Shown here in pieces: positions 35,884 to 47,407 of a stretch of 64,000 nucleotides of DNA (position 1 is the stretch's first letter; the number at the start of each line of letters is the position of its first letter). Under the pieces are notes generated by a model that worked only from the letters and a program-made list of their open reading frames with translations, had not been told where the DNA came from and made no database searches. Both the position numbers and the translations under genes were made by a program. Source of the DNA: Breviolum minutum Mf 1.05b.01 (lineage: Eukaryota > Sar > Dinophyceae > Suessiales > Symbiodiniaceae); contig DF239245.1 in assembly GCA_000507305.1 (NCBI GenBank), forward strand, positions 212,098-276,097. Reading direction: 5' to 3'.

Positions 35884-38313
35884 GTTGAAGGAACATCTCA
35901 TATAGGGCCTGAAGCCCCGTTTGCTCCCTTTGGGTTGCTTCCAGGAGGGGGAGTGGAAAGGCACATTGGACAAACTGATTGGATATTGGACCTACCTCAA
36001 GGCCTGGTGTCAGTTTTCATGTCAGTGATGCATCTGATATTTTGCCTCAATGTTGCTTGTTTCACATCAGACCACTCAAGATGATGATGTCATCGTCTTT
36101 CTGGATGCCTTCGATGTGTTTCCCAACGGACTCGACGGCCATGTGCGGGAAGCCTGCTTCGGGTTTAGGGTTTGTATTGTTGAGGACATCTTTTCCCAAT
36201 GGGAAGGTGAAGATTTTGGGGGAGTCACCTGAAATTTCTCTCAAGATTGTTGCCGAAATGAAATGGATCCATCCTGGATCCAAGGAAGACTCTAAGAAGG
36301 TGCCTCGGATAATCATGGAAATCAACAATCAATTTTTTCAGTTGGATTAGAACTCAACAGAATCAATAGTAGTAAGCTCCCAGCAGGTTTCTTGGAGCTA
36401 AACACCAACCATCTTACGATTTGTTTTCTGGATCTCAGCTGCCAGTTCCTGCCACCGCCCTAGGAGCTGCTCCGAAGGTTCTTCTCCTTTGACACACCCA
36501 TTGTGATAGCCGCTGAGGTCACATACGGTGAAATCGTCCAACAAATGATACATAAAGGGATGGATCCGGGGGAAAGACTAGGAACGACCATGAGTGAAAC
36601 TACTACTGTAGATATCTCTATTGATAATCCCGCCTCAAACAATCGAAGAGCAATGAATCAAGTTTTGTGAATTGACAATGAACAAATCAAATGCAAGGCT
36701 TGTTTACTTCGTCTTTTATACTCGAGATTTCTGACTGCTCGCTGTCTGAGACGTTTAGTATCAATGATGTTTGTATGATTGTTTGGTATGAAGTATCATA
36801 TTTAAATATATCAAAATCAAAGCCGATGGGTCAGCCAGTATCAAACAATTTTCTATGGTATCCAAAAATTTGGACCACATTAGACCACATTTATTTACTG
36901 TCCATTTTTTTATTTACTCCAGGGTGTAAGGTTGCTTTTTTAAATGCTTTTTTAAAACCCTTTCTGAACATCACGTATATTATATATAAGATATTTACAG
37001 CACGTACACACAGACACATGTATCAAGAAGAAAACTTTGAAGTTAATGCGTTGCTGGAGTTCAATGGGGTCATCAAAAACTATTACTATCGTTGATGCTC
37101 TGGCGAAATCATGCACTCGCAGAGCCAGGAGAACATCTTTCCACGTGAAGTCGCCGAGTCTGGCATCTTAGAGACTTTGATGATGGAAGCACCAAAAGCA
37201 GAGCTGTCACAAATCGCTTACTTCATTTAAGGATTTCTATACTCATAGCGCTTTGACCGATGTTCAAATAATTTGAAGAAATCATCCTGGCATTTTGTTC
37301 ACACTATTTCATCAAGATTCATCAATCGATATCAATGGCCAAGTCATGACGACGTCCAACAACTTCGCCAGGGTGAAAATTCCTGCAAAAACGGTTTTGA
37401 TTTCTGGTGAAATTCGGTTGAGTTCACTGAGATAATTACTAGGCATGGTTCTTTCGTGAAATTTGAAACATGTTTAACCAATTTTGATGGCAATCTTGAT
37501 ATGTTTTGATGGTTTCCCTTCAACTTTGAATTTGACATGGATTTGAGGCTACATCGAAACCAGTCGAACATATGCCTAAGCAAACTCTTGTTATATATAC
37601 ATATAGTACATATATACCCTCCCTGAAACGAAGATAGCACTTGAAAATGGATGGTTGGAATACTAGTTTCCTTCTGGGATGGCCTATGTTCAGGGGCTAT
37701 TTAACCCAACCAGGCAGGCGAAGATTGCAATGGACCAGATGCAGGCAACTGGTCTCGGCAATGTCTGGGAAGCCCATCAAAGGGATGGATTTTCCATGGT
37801 GCTAAACCCCAGGATGTTGATGGACGTCCAGTAGATGTTTTGTAAATTTTGGATTTTGGTCACATTCTGCATTTGATGTTTTTTTAGGTCCTTACCTTTG
37901 TGATTTTTTGGCTTATTTGGAGTTGAGAACCCTCCGAACCAAAAAAGGGAAGGACTGAAATTTTCAACATTTGTTTTTTTTTTGAGATGTTTAACACTGT
38001 TCAACAGAGACATTATTTTGTTGACACCTTAAATGTCACCCTCTTAAACCCAGGATGCAAAAAGGCGTGCCAACAGGGGATGCTTACCCTAGATGGTGGC
38101 TTATAGTGGGAGTTCACCTCTTGTGAGGATCCTATCTTGACCAAGTTCAAATCAGATCCAAAGAGGCAACGTGTTACTTTCTTGACGGATATACCGACCT
38201 TTTCACACATCACCAAGATGGACTTGACAAAGACGATGTGCTGAGGCCTCCGCTCCTTCTCGATATCTCAATGCTGGAGGTATCATTGGAATGGCTTGGG
38301 TCATGCACCCAAG
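35884..38313 (+). CDS. Glycosyltransferase-like gene (lysyl-hydroxylase GT-domain type), incomplete
   Basis: Exons: 35884-35944 (VEGTSHIGPEAPFAPFG, weak), 36071-36151 (QDDDVIVFLDAFDVFP), 36464-36517 (LLRRFFSFDTPIVIAAE), possibly 37714-37743, and 38246-38313 (SAPSRYLNAGGIIGMAWVM). The order D-D-x-I-V-F-L-D-A-F-D-V, then P-I-V-x-x-A-E, then R-Y-L-N-A/S-G-x-x-I-G is that of GT domains such as procollagen lysyl hydroxylase/glucosyltransferase and relatives. D-A-F-D is the metal/UDP-binding D-x-D region. Such enzymes transfer UDP-sugars in the secretory pathway. The 36071 exon uses a GC donor, 36464 a GT donor, and phases match. The N-terminal end and the C-terminal D-D-Q region were not found. 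The family assignment is from memory of motifs. Confidence 0.7.
36071..36151 (+). CDS. GT exon with DDDVIVFLDAFDVFP
   Basis: After CACATCAG it reads TTQDDDVIVFLDAFDVFP and ends at GAA|GCCTGC. It carries the probable D-x-D-like metal site. Confidence 0.75.
36464..36517 (+). CDS. GT exon ELLRRFFSFDTPIVIAAE
   Basis: After CCCTAG come 18 codons in phase 0, ending at GAG|GTCACA. It matches the strand P-I-V-F-S/A-A-E that follows the D-x-D helix in this fold. Confidence 0.75.
38246..38313 (+). CDS. GT exon RYLNAGGIIGMA
   Basis: After GCTGAG it reads ASAPSRYLNAGGIIGMAWVM. Y-L-N-S/A-G is the acceptor-side signature of many nucleotide-diphospho-sugar transferases. The 3' end is probably at AAG|GAGCTT. 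Confidence 0.7.
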
Positions 38314-38348
38314 GAGCTTTTTTTTTGGCTCTTCTGTGGTTGTAAAAA

Positions 38349-38379
38349 ATGCCATTTGCAACAAACATGCAAATGGCAT
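38349..38379. repeat. 12-bp perfect hairpin
   Basis: ATGCCATTTGCA and TGCAAATGGCAT are separated by a 7-nt loop, 36 nt after the glycosyltransferase exon. No U-tract terminator context. It may be a small foldback remnant. Confidence 0.7.
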
Positions 38380-39750
38380 GACCTTTTGCGAGATATGGCA
38401 CCAAGTCACAGGATACGCACCATAGGCATGATTCGGCATGATGAACAAGCAGTACGCCATTTCTAGAATCTAGTGGATGAACAGTGATATCTTTCTAGAG
38501 CAGGATAAGGTCTACTGAGTCTACTCCACTACTGAAGTCTATTTCTTTCTTTTGGGCTACTTGTACCACAAATCCGGGTTTTGGAACCTCTCAGATCGGA
38601 TCAATCCGGAGCTTAGGCCTTGAGAAAGATGTATGACGATGTACGACGCTAGGCGGAACAACTCATGGGTGGTGGTGGTACATCTCCCAACTTCCCAGGT
38701 TGATCTCATTGCACAAGAAATTGGTTTCAGTATCCTGGATGAAAAGGACATTTGCCTGACTTTGTTGGTTCAGATTGGTAGGATTATTACTGGGAAAGCT
38801 GGCTACACACTCCCTGTTACATCTGCGGACAGGGGCAAGTGTGTGATGTTTGTGTGATGTTTGCGGTGCTGCGCGGGGCAATTGGTTCTATCCCATCCAT
38901 GGTGATTCTACTGTTTAGTACTCTTGACGCGGACAAGTTGGTGAAACATATATTGGATGGACACTCTGCCAACTTCACTTCGGAGCTGTTTGTCTTCCCA
39001 CGCCCCTGCACTCGTTGGGGCACCAGAAAGTGGCTGCAGTAGCTCCTGTTTTTGTGGGAGTCGACCTGAGAAGAGTCATGAGAGGGGCAAGGAGAGTGGG
39101 GTAAAAATGGCACCGTGGGTGGAAGGAGAGACGGAGCAGCTACAAGAGACAAAGCAAGGTTTCAGACAGACAGAATAAAAGAGATTGTGGACATGGAGCA
39201 GGACGGTGATTTTGGAGTCAGCAGTGCAAAACAAGCAGTCTTGCGTGACTGCTCTGCTACGGGGATCCCTAATTCAAAATCCAGCAAGGCCGTTGCGCGC
39301 GACAGAAGGGCTGGGCTTAGTGAGCTTGAGCGTTCGAAGTCTCAAAGCAGTGGTGGACAAACTCTGCTTGTGCTTTATTTTGGCACTTGTTTCCTTTCGT
39401 TTCTTTTTTGTGTCAAAACTAGTTCCTTGAAAGGGATTCCATCATGTTGCAGTTTCTTTGTGTTTTGCTAACAGCAAGCAAGTAGAGATATATTCTGACA
39501 CATGGGGAGTTGGCGAGGAACTTGTTCAAGAAGCATATGCCTCGTTAGTTTGTGTAGTGTAAGAAGTTTGTATGTCATCGGTCGGTATAAACAAACAGTG
39601 TCTCAAACTTTGAGAATCGCTGGAAGCACGATTGGTGCTCATGCAAACCGTGATGTTTGAGAGCAAGATTTGATTGCTAGGACTGCTAGGAATTGTGAAG
39701 CATGAAGGTTTAAAATTTAAAGCTTCCTTGTGAATTATCTTTCATCGATG

Positions 39751-39777
39751 GCACACACACACACACACACACACACA
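39751..39777. repeat. (CA)n microsatellite
   Basis: About 13 CA units in otherwise unassigned sequence between 38.3 and 42.6 kb, where I support no exon. Confidence 0.95.
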
Positions 39778-41656
39778 TACGTCACCTCAAAACCATCAGT
39801 TTTGCAAGGCAATTCCCAGTCTATTGGCCATGATAGAGTCAAATGCCTCAGTGCAACCTAGACAAGAGATTCCATCGAGAAACTTCCTTTTTTCTATCCT
39901 CGAAAACACCTTTTCATAATTCCATCATTGTAACAAAAGGCGACATTTTGGGAATGTTGCATAAATTCGACACACTATGGCACCATCATGTTTTCAGTTT
40001 CATATGATTGTCCATCGTTGAGTTTTGAATGTGAACCCGCGTGCTTTGAATGAGATCCGTTCCAAACACATATCCCCATTTTTTATTGATCATGCCGTCA
40101 AGTCGTTATGTTGAAAAAACTCAGGAGAGAATATGGCTGCCAACAATCCGCACATGTTGATGGCGTCCGTGGGCCTGTATTCAGAAGCTAGAAGAGTGAG
40201 ACCAAACAACAACCGCCCAAATGAACCAATTGGATTTGCCTCCCACAGTTGCAATTTATATATACCTTGGAGAAGTCGGACAGAATATTCGGATAAATAT
40301 ATTCGGAAATTACATTTTTCAACATATGATATGACAATAGTTATTATAATATATATATATATATGTATATATTTACATGATATATATATATATACACATG
40401 CACACAATAAATTCAATATGTATAGATATGTATAGATATGTAACATGTACACGTACATTTAAATATAATCTTTTTGTTTACAGTACATCAATATTTGATT
40501 CAGTGCTTCAACCGAGGCATGCCGACATCGTGGGGCATTGGTTTTTACACTCTTATGATCAGCCTGGAAACCTTGAAAAACTGGAGCCGGGCTGGGCCGG
40601 GGGTTGGTAGAGAAGTTGTGGTTGAAACGACCTCAAAAAATGTTGGCAAGAAAATCGTGATTGATCCTGCTGAAAGTCTTAGATCGAGTTCGGTACAACC
40701 CGGTTTAAACCAAACAAACTGTCATCGTTGTCAAGTCCATTTGCATGTGCCCATATGGTTGTGGCAATTCAGTTAGAAGCTTCATGTTCCCCGGAATGTT
40801 TGCAGCTTTGCTGTTGTAGTATACCTGATTTTTTAAAACATTTTTCATGATTTTTCACAACAAAAAACCGAAAACCTCTAGATAGTATTCTCTCTGTGTG
40901 TGTATCTAGCACGTATATTTCCATACCATCATAGACTGCAGCCAAAACTTGGCGCCCAAGGTACGAGCTCTGGCGTTACTTCATCCGTTGGGGACCTTGG
41001 ACCAGTGGCAGTGCTGCCAGCATGAAATACGTTTTGTTGTGCTTCCATGTGTTGTTTTGAATATAGAAACCATTCAGAGTGCATCAAACGCAACGTTTCA
41101 TTTGCTCGTGGAGTGAGTGTTTTTGATGGTTCTTAAGGATCTGTTCCTGTATGTTACTTGTATGTGTTAAGGCAAACATGTGCTAATCGGTCCAACAGCA
41201 ATGTCATAGTTCATTGCAACGACGTGTTCCCTTTGACATGAAAATGGAGCCATTCAAAAATGCAGTGAGTAAAACACACTAATTAATGAATCACTGTATC
41301 GATAGGCAACAAATGCTTGCGCTAGCCATGATGAACATGTGTAAGCCGCAATAAAAAGCAGGTCACCGATCTCTGTTTTTCTAGATATTAAGTGAAGTAT
41401 CCGTGAAGTGTTCACATGCCGGTGTCGAAAACACTTTGTCTCCAACTTCCCAATCACTTAATCCGGTGGTCCGGATTTACAAAGATAGCTTAGATAGCTT
41501 CATTTTTCTTACTCTCAAAATCACCAGATGCTTCCTGGATTTGATGATTGATGAAATTCACACACACATCGTTTACAATTTACATCAATTTACCATATGC
41601 CATCCAAAATTCCTGTCCATGTCAATACACCAATACAATACCAATACAATACAAAT

Positions 41657-41770
41657 CTATACGGGTGTTTCCAAAAATAGGGGTACCCCAAAATGGATGG
41701 TTTATAATGGAAATCCCTATTAAAATGGATGATTTGGGGGTACCACTATTTTCGGAAACATCCCTATACC
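41657..41770. repeat. MITE-like foldback element with GGTACC core
   Basis: Imperfect terminal inverted repeats of about 40-45 bp. The left arm, 41,657-41,700, contains GTTTCCAAAAATAGGGGTACC. The right arm, 41,722-41,770, contains the complement of GTTTCCGAAAATAGTGGTACC. About 110 bp with no ORF. Confidence 0.75.
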
Positions 41771-42594
41771 AATACAATATTTGTTGATTTTCTGCCTTAC
41801 CTCAAGGCCACGTCCGTGGAGTGGAGGAGGCCGGAGAAGAGAAGCTGGTGGCACCTTGGATTTTCAGGGCCTTAATGGAATCGGGAAGCATGGGGAGTTT
41901 ACGTTTAAAATGTTGAAAGACGATACCATTGAAAGTCGGGGAGAGGGAAACATCATGTGACTTTCAAAAGATAAACTGATCTTTGACAATGATTTGAATA
42001 ACAGATTTGTATATATATATATACGTATTATATTTTCATTATTACCAGTTTGGATACAGGTATATTTGATGAACTGAACTATTTTACAAAATGTATCTCT
42101 CTTCATATGGGTTATGTGAGCCATTTTGGGGTTCCCTGTGTCGAAGTGAACATTTGCTGATTCTAAAGACCTCATCCAAAAGCCCCCTTCTGCTGATCTG
42201 CAGTGGCAGAAGTACACCCAACACTTTTTTCTTGTCAAACAGAACCCAAACATCAAAAAATCTAAAGAAATCTATAGAAAAACTCACGAAGTTGAAGATA
42301 GAAATCTAAGAATACATCATTTAAAAAAAAGCAGTTTTTTTTTTGCTGCCTCAATGACAACATCACCACATTTTTTTCCCGTTCCCAAAGCTGGAAAATA
42401 TCCTGGGGCCCTGAGTCAAGGCCTTGGACACAGAGCAATTGATCTTTGGATCCACCGTGCTCTGGGCTAGTGTTGTGGGTGTTTCGGTGTTTCGGTGGGC
42501 AAAAGAACATACTTAATTACACAGATTCAATATAATGACATGTCAATGTCATGTTATGACAGATGCTGATTTTAACACTTTTACTCAATTTCAG

Positions 42595-42708
42595 CTCTAC
42601 TTGTAAAGATGAGCTCTTGCCCATGTTTGGAGAGTGCAAGAAGCACCTTCAATGGGGAGCTGAGAGAGCCAGATACCCTGTACCTCGCTTGGATTGGTTC
42701 AGAAGTCT
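42595..42708 (+). CDS. Exon of an unidentified gene (KDELLPMFGECKKHLQWG)
   Basis: Between ATTTCAG and CT|GTGAGT, a strong GT donor. It reads KDELLPMFGECKKHLQWGAE and RYPVPRLDWFRSL. It looks like real coding sequence, and I do not recognise the family. It could be a late exon of the glycosyltransferase gene or a separate gene. Confidence 0.5.
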
Positions 42709-43381
42709 GTGAGTGGACGTAGCACCAATGGACTTCATCTGAGGATCAAGCTTTCGGAGTGTCCAACGCAGCCTCTTTGACCCGAAAAAAATGACTTGAA
42801 GGTTTATAACGTGGATATATAAGTATCTATATATCACATGTATCACAACTCAAGTCCATTCCCCACAATGGTGGGAAGTCTGTCATATCCGCCAAATAAC
42901 AATTTTTGGGCAAGAGCCATGACTGAGGGCTCCCCAACCGCACAGAATCCATGAAGAAATGCTGTGATGGCCAGGTCTTTCAAAAGGAAAACTGGTTGGA
43001 CACCCAGAGGGTCAGAGCCAACAAAATAGTCCCATGTCCGCAATTGCAATTGAATTTGAATGCTACAGTCAGTATATACTTATATACGTATATATGCAGA
43101 TCATTCTTTTGATTTTGATTTCATGTTGATCATTGTTTTTCCCATCATATTCGGCTCTGAGGCCTGAGTGGCTGAATGAGACGGAACCCGGCATTGCCGA
43201 CAAAGAAGGAGGGTCACTTGGCGTAAAAGGATGGGCTAAAAGGTGACATGGCTCAATTTATGGGTAGCTCCTTTTTTTGAGAACCGTGGAGAGATCTTTT
43301 TTTCTGGGGGGAGAATTTGAATCATTTTTTTATATGGGAAGGATTGTTTCAGAATCAAATTAAAATAAATAATACTTGTTG

Positions 43382-43513
43382 CACCTGAAATTTGACTTCG
43401 CGCGGATGTTTGACTTTGATCCGATCAACCGTCAGATGGAAATTTCGGACGCCAATGAATCTCGCGTAAAGAAACGGGCGATTCCTGAACCCATCGTTGC
43501 TAGCCATGAGATC
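43382..43513 (+). CDS. Exon of an unidentified gene (LKFDFARMFDFDPINRQME)
   Basis: A 44-codon open stretch reading LKFDFARMFDFDPINRQME, EISDANESRVKKRA and IPEPIVASHEIL, with balanced protein-like composition. Boundaries are uncertain and the family is not recognised. Confidence 0.45.
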
Positions 43514-43958
43514 TTGAAGTTGCCACACATTTTTGTAGCTTGAAAGTTGTCTCCGTGATCACGGATGTTGAGTGGTGAAATATTCAACGTTTCTTCATGT
43601 GCCACGATGGTCGCTTCACGTTGTTTTGTTGTTCACGTTGCTTTTTAAATCCCAGAGATGTTCGTTGATTTTCCATGATTTTCCTTTGTTTTGATTTGAT
43701 GTTCCAGGTGGTCGACATTCAAGCGTTTGTCCTTGGGTAAAGATACCCCAAGCTTCATTTTATTTTCGGAACACATTTCTCTTTGAAGGCACAAGTGTTT
43801 ATCAACCATGTGGGTTGCTTTCGCAATTGGACTTCAACGACACCTCCCAGCCCATCTCAGGAAGGGTCATTCCATCGACGTGGATGCTGGGGCCCTGATG
43901 ATGTTAGCATTTTTTGCACAGAAAGGTGGTTGTTCACAGTAGATGATAATGACGACAG

Positions 43959-44017
<59 letters not shown>
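43959..44017. repeat. (GAT)n trinucleotide array
   Basis: About 20 GAT units, intronic or intergenic. Confidence 0.97.
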
Positions 44018-44314
44018 CTATCGGTTGTTGGCATTATTTTACCTATACATTGTAAACGAAGATTCGCCACACGACAGACGACATGAAGGTCCCCCAGCTT
44101 CATATCCTTTTTATCAAAGGTAACTGGTTCTCAAATGGCTCTGAATCATGATGCATGCCTCGTGTATCATTTCGTTACGGCTGCATTTTGAATCTTGAGA
44201 CAATGATGCAGTTGGGGGGGAATACTGGAACTTGAGAACTGAAGATGAACATCTGAAAGGATACGTGGTATGTTTGAAATGATGACTTGGAAACTGAACT
44301 TTGGACTGCTTCAG

Positions 44315-44428
44315 GTGCCTCTGGTGTTTGACGCACCCCAACAGGTCTTCGAAACCCATGGCTGTTACTCTGGAGCAAATGGGGAAATGTCCGTGATGTT
44401 TGATGTTGATATAGCAGACACAGAGGAG
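44315..44428 (+). CDS. Exon of an unidentified gene (ANGEMSVMFDVDIADTEE)
   Basis: After TGCTTCAG come 38 codons to GAG|GTCTAC: VPLVFDAPQQ, ETHGCYSG and ANGEMSVMFDVDIADTEE. It is protein-like, in phase 0 at both ends. Family not recognised. Confidence 0.5.
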
Positions 44429-45238
44429 GTCTACAAAAAGCACTTGGAAAATACGCCCCCTGAAACTATAATTCTAGATTTTTTTCCTTAGCAGGGGTCA
44501 TTCTAAGAAGCAAATTAGTTTTCCATATCACCTTCTCGGTGGCTTTTGCGAAAAAGTAGGTCAGTAGGGGATGCACGTCCACTTGCCAGTTTGACCATGT
44601 AAGGTGGGAGGTATTTCATTGCTAATTCTGTCATCATTCCATGTCTTTTCTGGGCTATGATAGTAAAAAGCATCGAAATTTAAGTGATTTTCGTGTCTCA
44701 TTGTGATTATAGAAAAAGCATATTGCTTTGGAGACCAAGGTTGAAAACGGGTAATGTTTGATCCCATTCACATCTTCACCATATCCAAGTTGAAACGGGC
44801 TCTTCCACCACGAACAGCACGTTCATGCTTATGGTGGGATACAGTTGACTGATGGTATGGAAATGAAGTCTGAAAACAAGGAACTGATCAAGAATAGGTT
44901 CGTGGTCTTGGTTGCTGGTTGTTGGGTCTGGGTTGAACATACGGGGAAGCACAGTAATGCACGCGTACTCAAGCAATGTTGTTTACACACAAGCCGCACC
45001 TACTTGATCAATCCATACATGCGATGTAGATGAAAGAACACATGGATCTCATCTGGATGAGTGTCAACTTACACATCAATGACCCATGTCCCCATGTCGA
45101 AGCCATATGCCACAGGGCACCCTGAAGTTCACATAAATACCTAACATTTCCATGCTTCACAAGATCTATCAGCGTTTTTCTTTTCCAAACAATCATTTTG
45201 GAGATTCCTAGCTACACGGTGGGCCGGTCTTAAATTTC

Positions 45239-45303
45239 AGCTCCTTCGGCTTGCCGAGGCTCTGGACGCTTTCGGGGGCGTCAGTGGGGAGTCACAGGAG
45301 CCA
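45239..45303 (+). CDS. Exon of an unidentified gene (LLRLAEALDAFGGVSG)
   Basis: After AATTTCAG a GC-rich stretch reads LLRLAEALDAFGGVSGES. Plausible coding exon. No family assigned. Confidence 0.45.
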
Positions 45304-45805
45304 AGGTTCACGAGTTGTATCGAGCTGCAAGGTAGAAAACTGAGAATGATCATGACTGTATGGCATGCAAAGATATGGAGATATGAATAGATATGATGTT
45401 TGTATATATATATATATACATGTCGTATTTGTAAATAGGTCACATACATTTTTGTTTGATGACTTCCAATACAATACACGTGGTTGTATCCGTATGATTT
45501 ATGCATGCATACACACAACTACAATAAGCGCCTCGACCTAGTTGCCTTTTCTTTCTGTTCCACAAGTGACAACAATTCTCAATTGGATATGCAAACCCCA
45601 ACGGACCGAGCACACAGCCATTGAAACATCATCAACAACGGCCTGATGTGGATTCGCTCCCAGGTATTTTCCAATTTTTTGGCATGGCTCGGGGTCTTGG
45701 TGAGTTTCAGCAGCAAAGGAAAGGTCAAACAAAAACACAGTGGTGAAAAAAAAACAACCCACTTGGTACATTTTCATTTTTGATGATCTTTGTGATTTTC
45801 GCAAG

Positions 45806-45843
45806 ATAGAGCAACCAAAGTTCCACGAGTTTGCCGATCACAG
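45806..45843 (+). CDS. Possible exon IEQPKFHEFADHR (ceramidase-like motif)
   Basis: After TTCGCAAG it reads IEQPKFHEFADHR. The pattern Y/F-H-x-F-A-D-x-R occurs near the N-terminus of ceramidase-superfamily membrane proteins. One short exon is weak evidence and I found no firm partner. Confidence 0.3.
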
Positions 45844-46460
45844 GGATGCTGGAAAAAGATGAGGTTGGAGTAGTTGGAAGGTATAGTTATCAGAAGTACT
45901 GCACTTCCTGTATCATGATATTGACTTCGGGGATGCAATGATTTTCAATGGGTTCACCTTTTGCGAAGCACTTGTTGTTTCTCAGCCATTCCCCATTTTT
46001 TCCCAAGATTTAGATGGCTTCCAGTGCCTTTTGCCTTTGTTTTTTTCAGACAAACTCCAGACGTGAAGATGTCTAATTCCTGTGTCAAAGCACCGTGACA
46101 GATAAGGATTGAAAGATTTGATCCATGATTTTGCTGGCAAATAATTTTGATCATTTGCAGGTTTCTTCAAGCTCCCAAGGTTTTCTGCAATTTCAAAGAA
46201 GCGAAGGGTTATGTTTCTATCATTGCATCATTGTTGTTGTTTGGGGCCCGCAAGTGCGACTCGAAAGCAAACAAGGGGGCAGTTTGGAGACTAGTGGGGT
46301 TTTATGTTTAAATGTGTATACTCTTCCAGGCCTTTGGAAATTATGTTGGCATCGCCTGTCCACCTGCCTGTCGAACATAACACAATTCATCAGCTAGAGG
46401 CCATGGGCCATGGAAAGCGGCATGGGAAGGCCTTCCGAGCTCATGCATATTACTTGATGT

Positions 46461-46769
46461 TGATGATTGATGATTGATGATTGATGATTGATGATTGATG
46501 ATTGATGATTGATGATTGATGATTGATGATTGATGATTGATGATTGATGATTGATGATTGATGATTGATGATTGATGATTGATGATTGATGATTGATGAT
46601 TGATGACGATGACGATGATGATGATGACGATGATGACGATGATGACGATGATGACGATGATGACGATGATGACGATGATGATGATGATGATGACGACGAC
46701 GATGATGGTGATGATGGTGGTGGTGGTGGTGGTTCTTGTGGTGGTGGTTGGTAAGTTGACGATTGATCA

Positions 46770-46844
<75 letters not shown>

Positions 46845-46862
46845 TTGATGATGTTGATGATG
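46461..46862. repeat. Compound array: (GATGATT)n, (GACGATGAT)n, (GGT)n, (GCT)n, (GAT)n
   Basis: About 20 perfect 7-bp GATGATT units to 46,604, then 9-bp GACGATGAT units to about 46,692, GGT-rich to about 46,750, GCT at 46,771-46,792, and GAT to 46,862. All derive from a GAT core. Confidence 0.97.
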
Positions 46863-47355
46863 GCGACCGTATTTCAGGTTGATGAATGAAACATTGTTGT
46901 TCATACATATATGATTTCATATTAATATGAATATGTATTCTATATTCTACTGTCTAAAGTCCTTTGATACTCTTGTTGACAAACCAGTGGTTTGTAGCAA
47001 AGGTTGGAATGTTTAGACTTGGAAAGGTCAACAAGGAATGAATCTCAGTGTTTTTTTTCCTTGGGCCTTCCGAGGCTTGCGAAATCGATTGATGAGCCTG
47101 GGACCTTGGGTAAATACTGAGCAGTATGTCTATTGTACCAGGGAAAAACTAGTTAAAACCCGTCCAAGTCGACCAAACCTTGCCCAGTGGTAGTAGGGAA
47201 TCCTTTACATGGACAATTCTCAAGACCATTGATTGATATTGATTGTTGGGTTTTGGACTTTCAGGCTAAACACGGATGGGTAGGATTGGTAGCTCCAGCA
47301 ATCATCCTCGTGTATTTTTGAGCCGCTGGGAAGATCTCGTTGGATCCTAGCTCAG

Positions 47356-47407
47356 GTGCTGGGTGCTTCGGAGAGAAGCGGCCGGACCTTGCCTTCGGAA
47401 CAAAAAG
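47356..47407 (+). CDS. Exon of an unidentified gene (ASERSGRTLPSEQK)
   Basis: Between TAGCTCAG and AAAG|GTGGCG it reads VLGASERSGRTLPSEQK. GC-rich, phase 0 in and phase 1 out. Family unknown. Confidence 0.45.

Noticed and set aside
42843..43049. 68-codon minus-strand ORF (FLLKDLAITAFLHGF...)
   Set aside because: It reads rather protein-like, but lacks splice context, family match or any supporting minus-strand neighbour.
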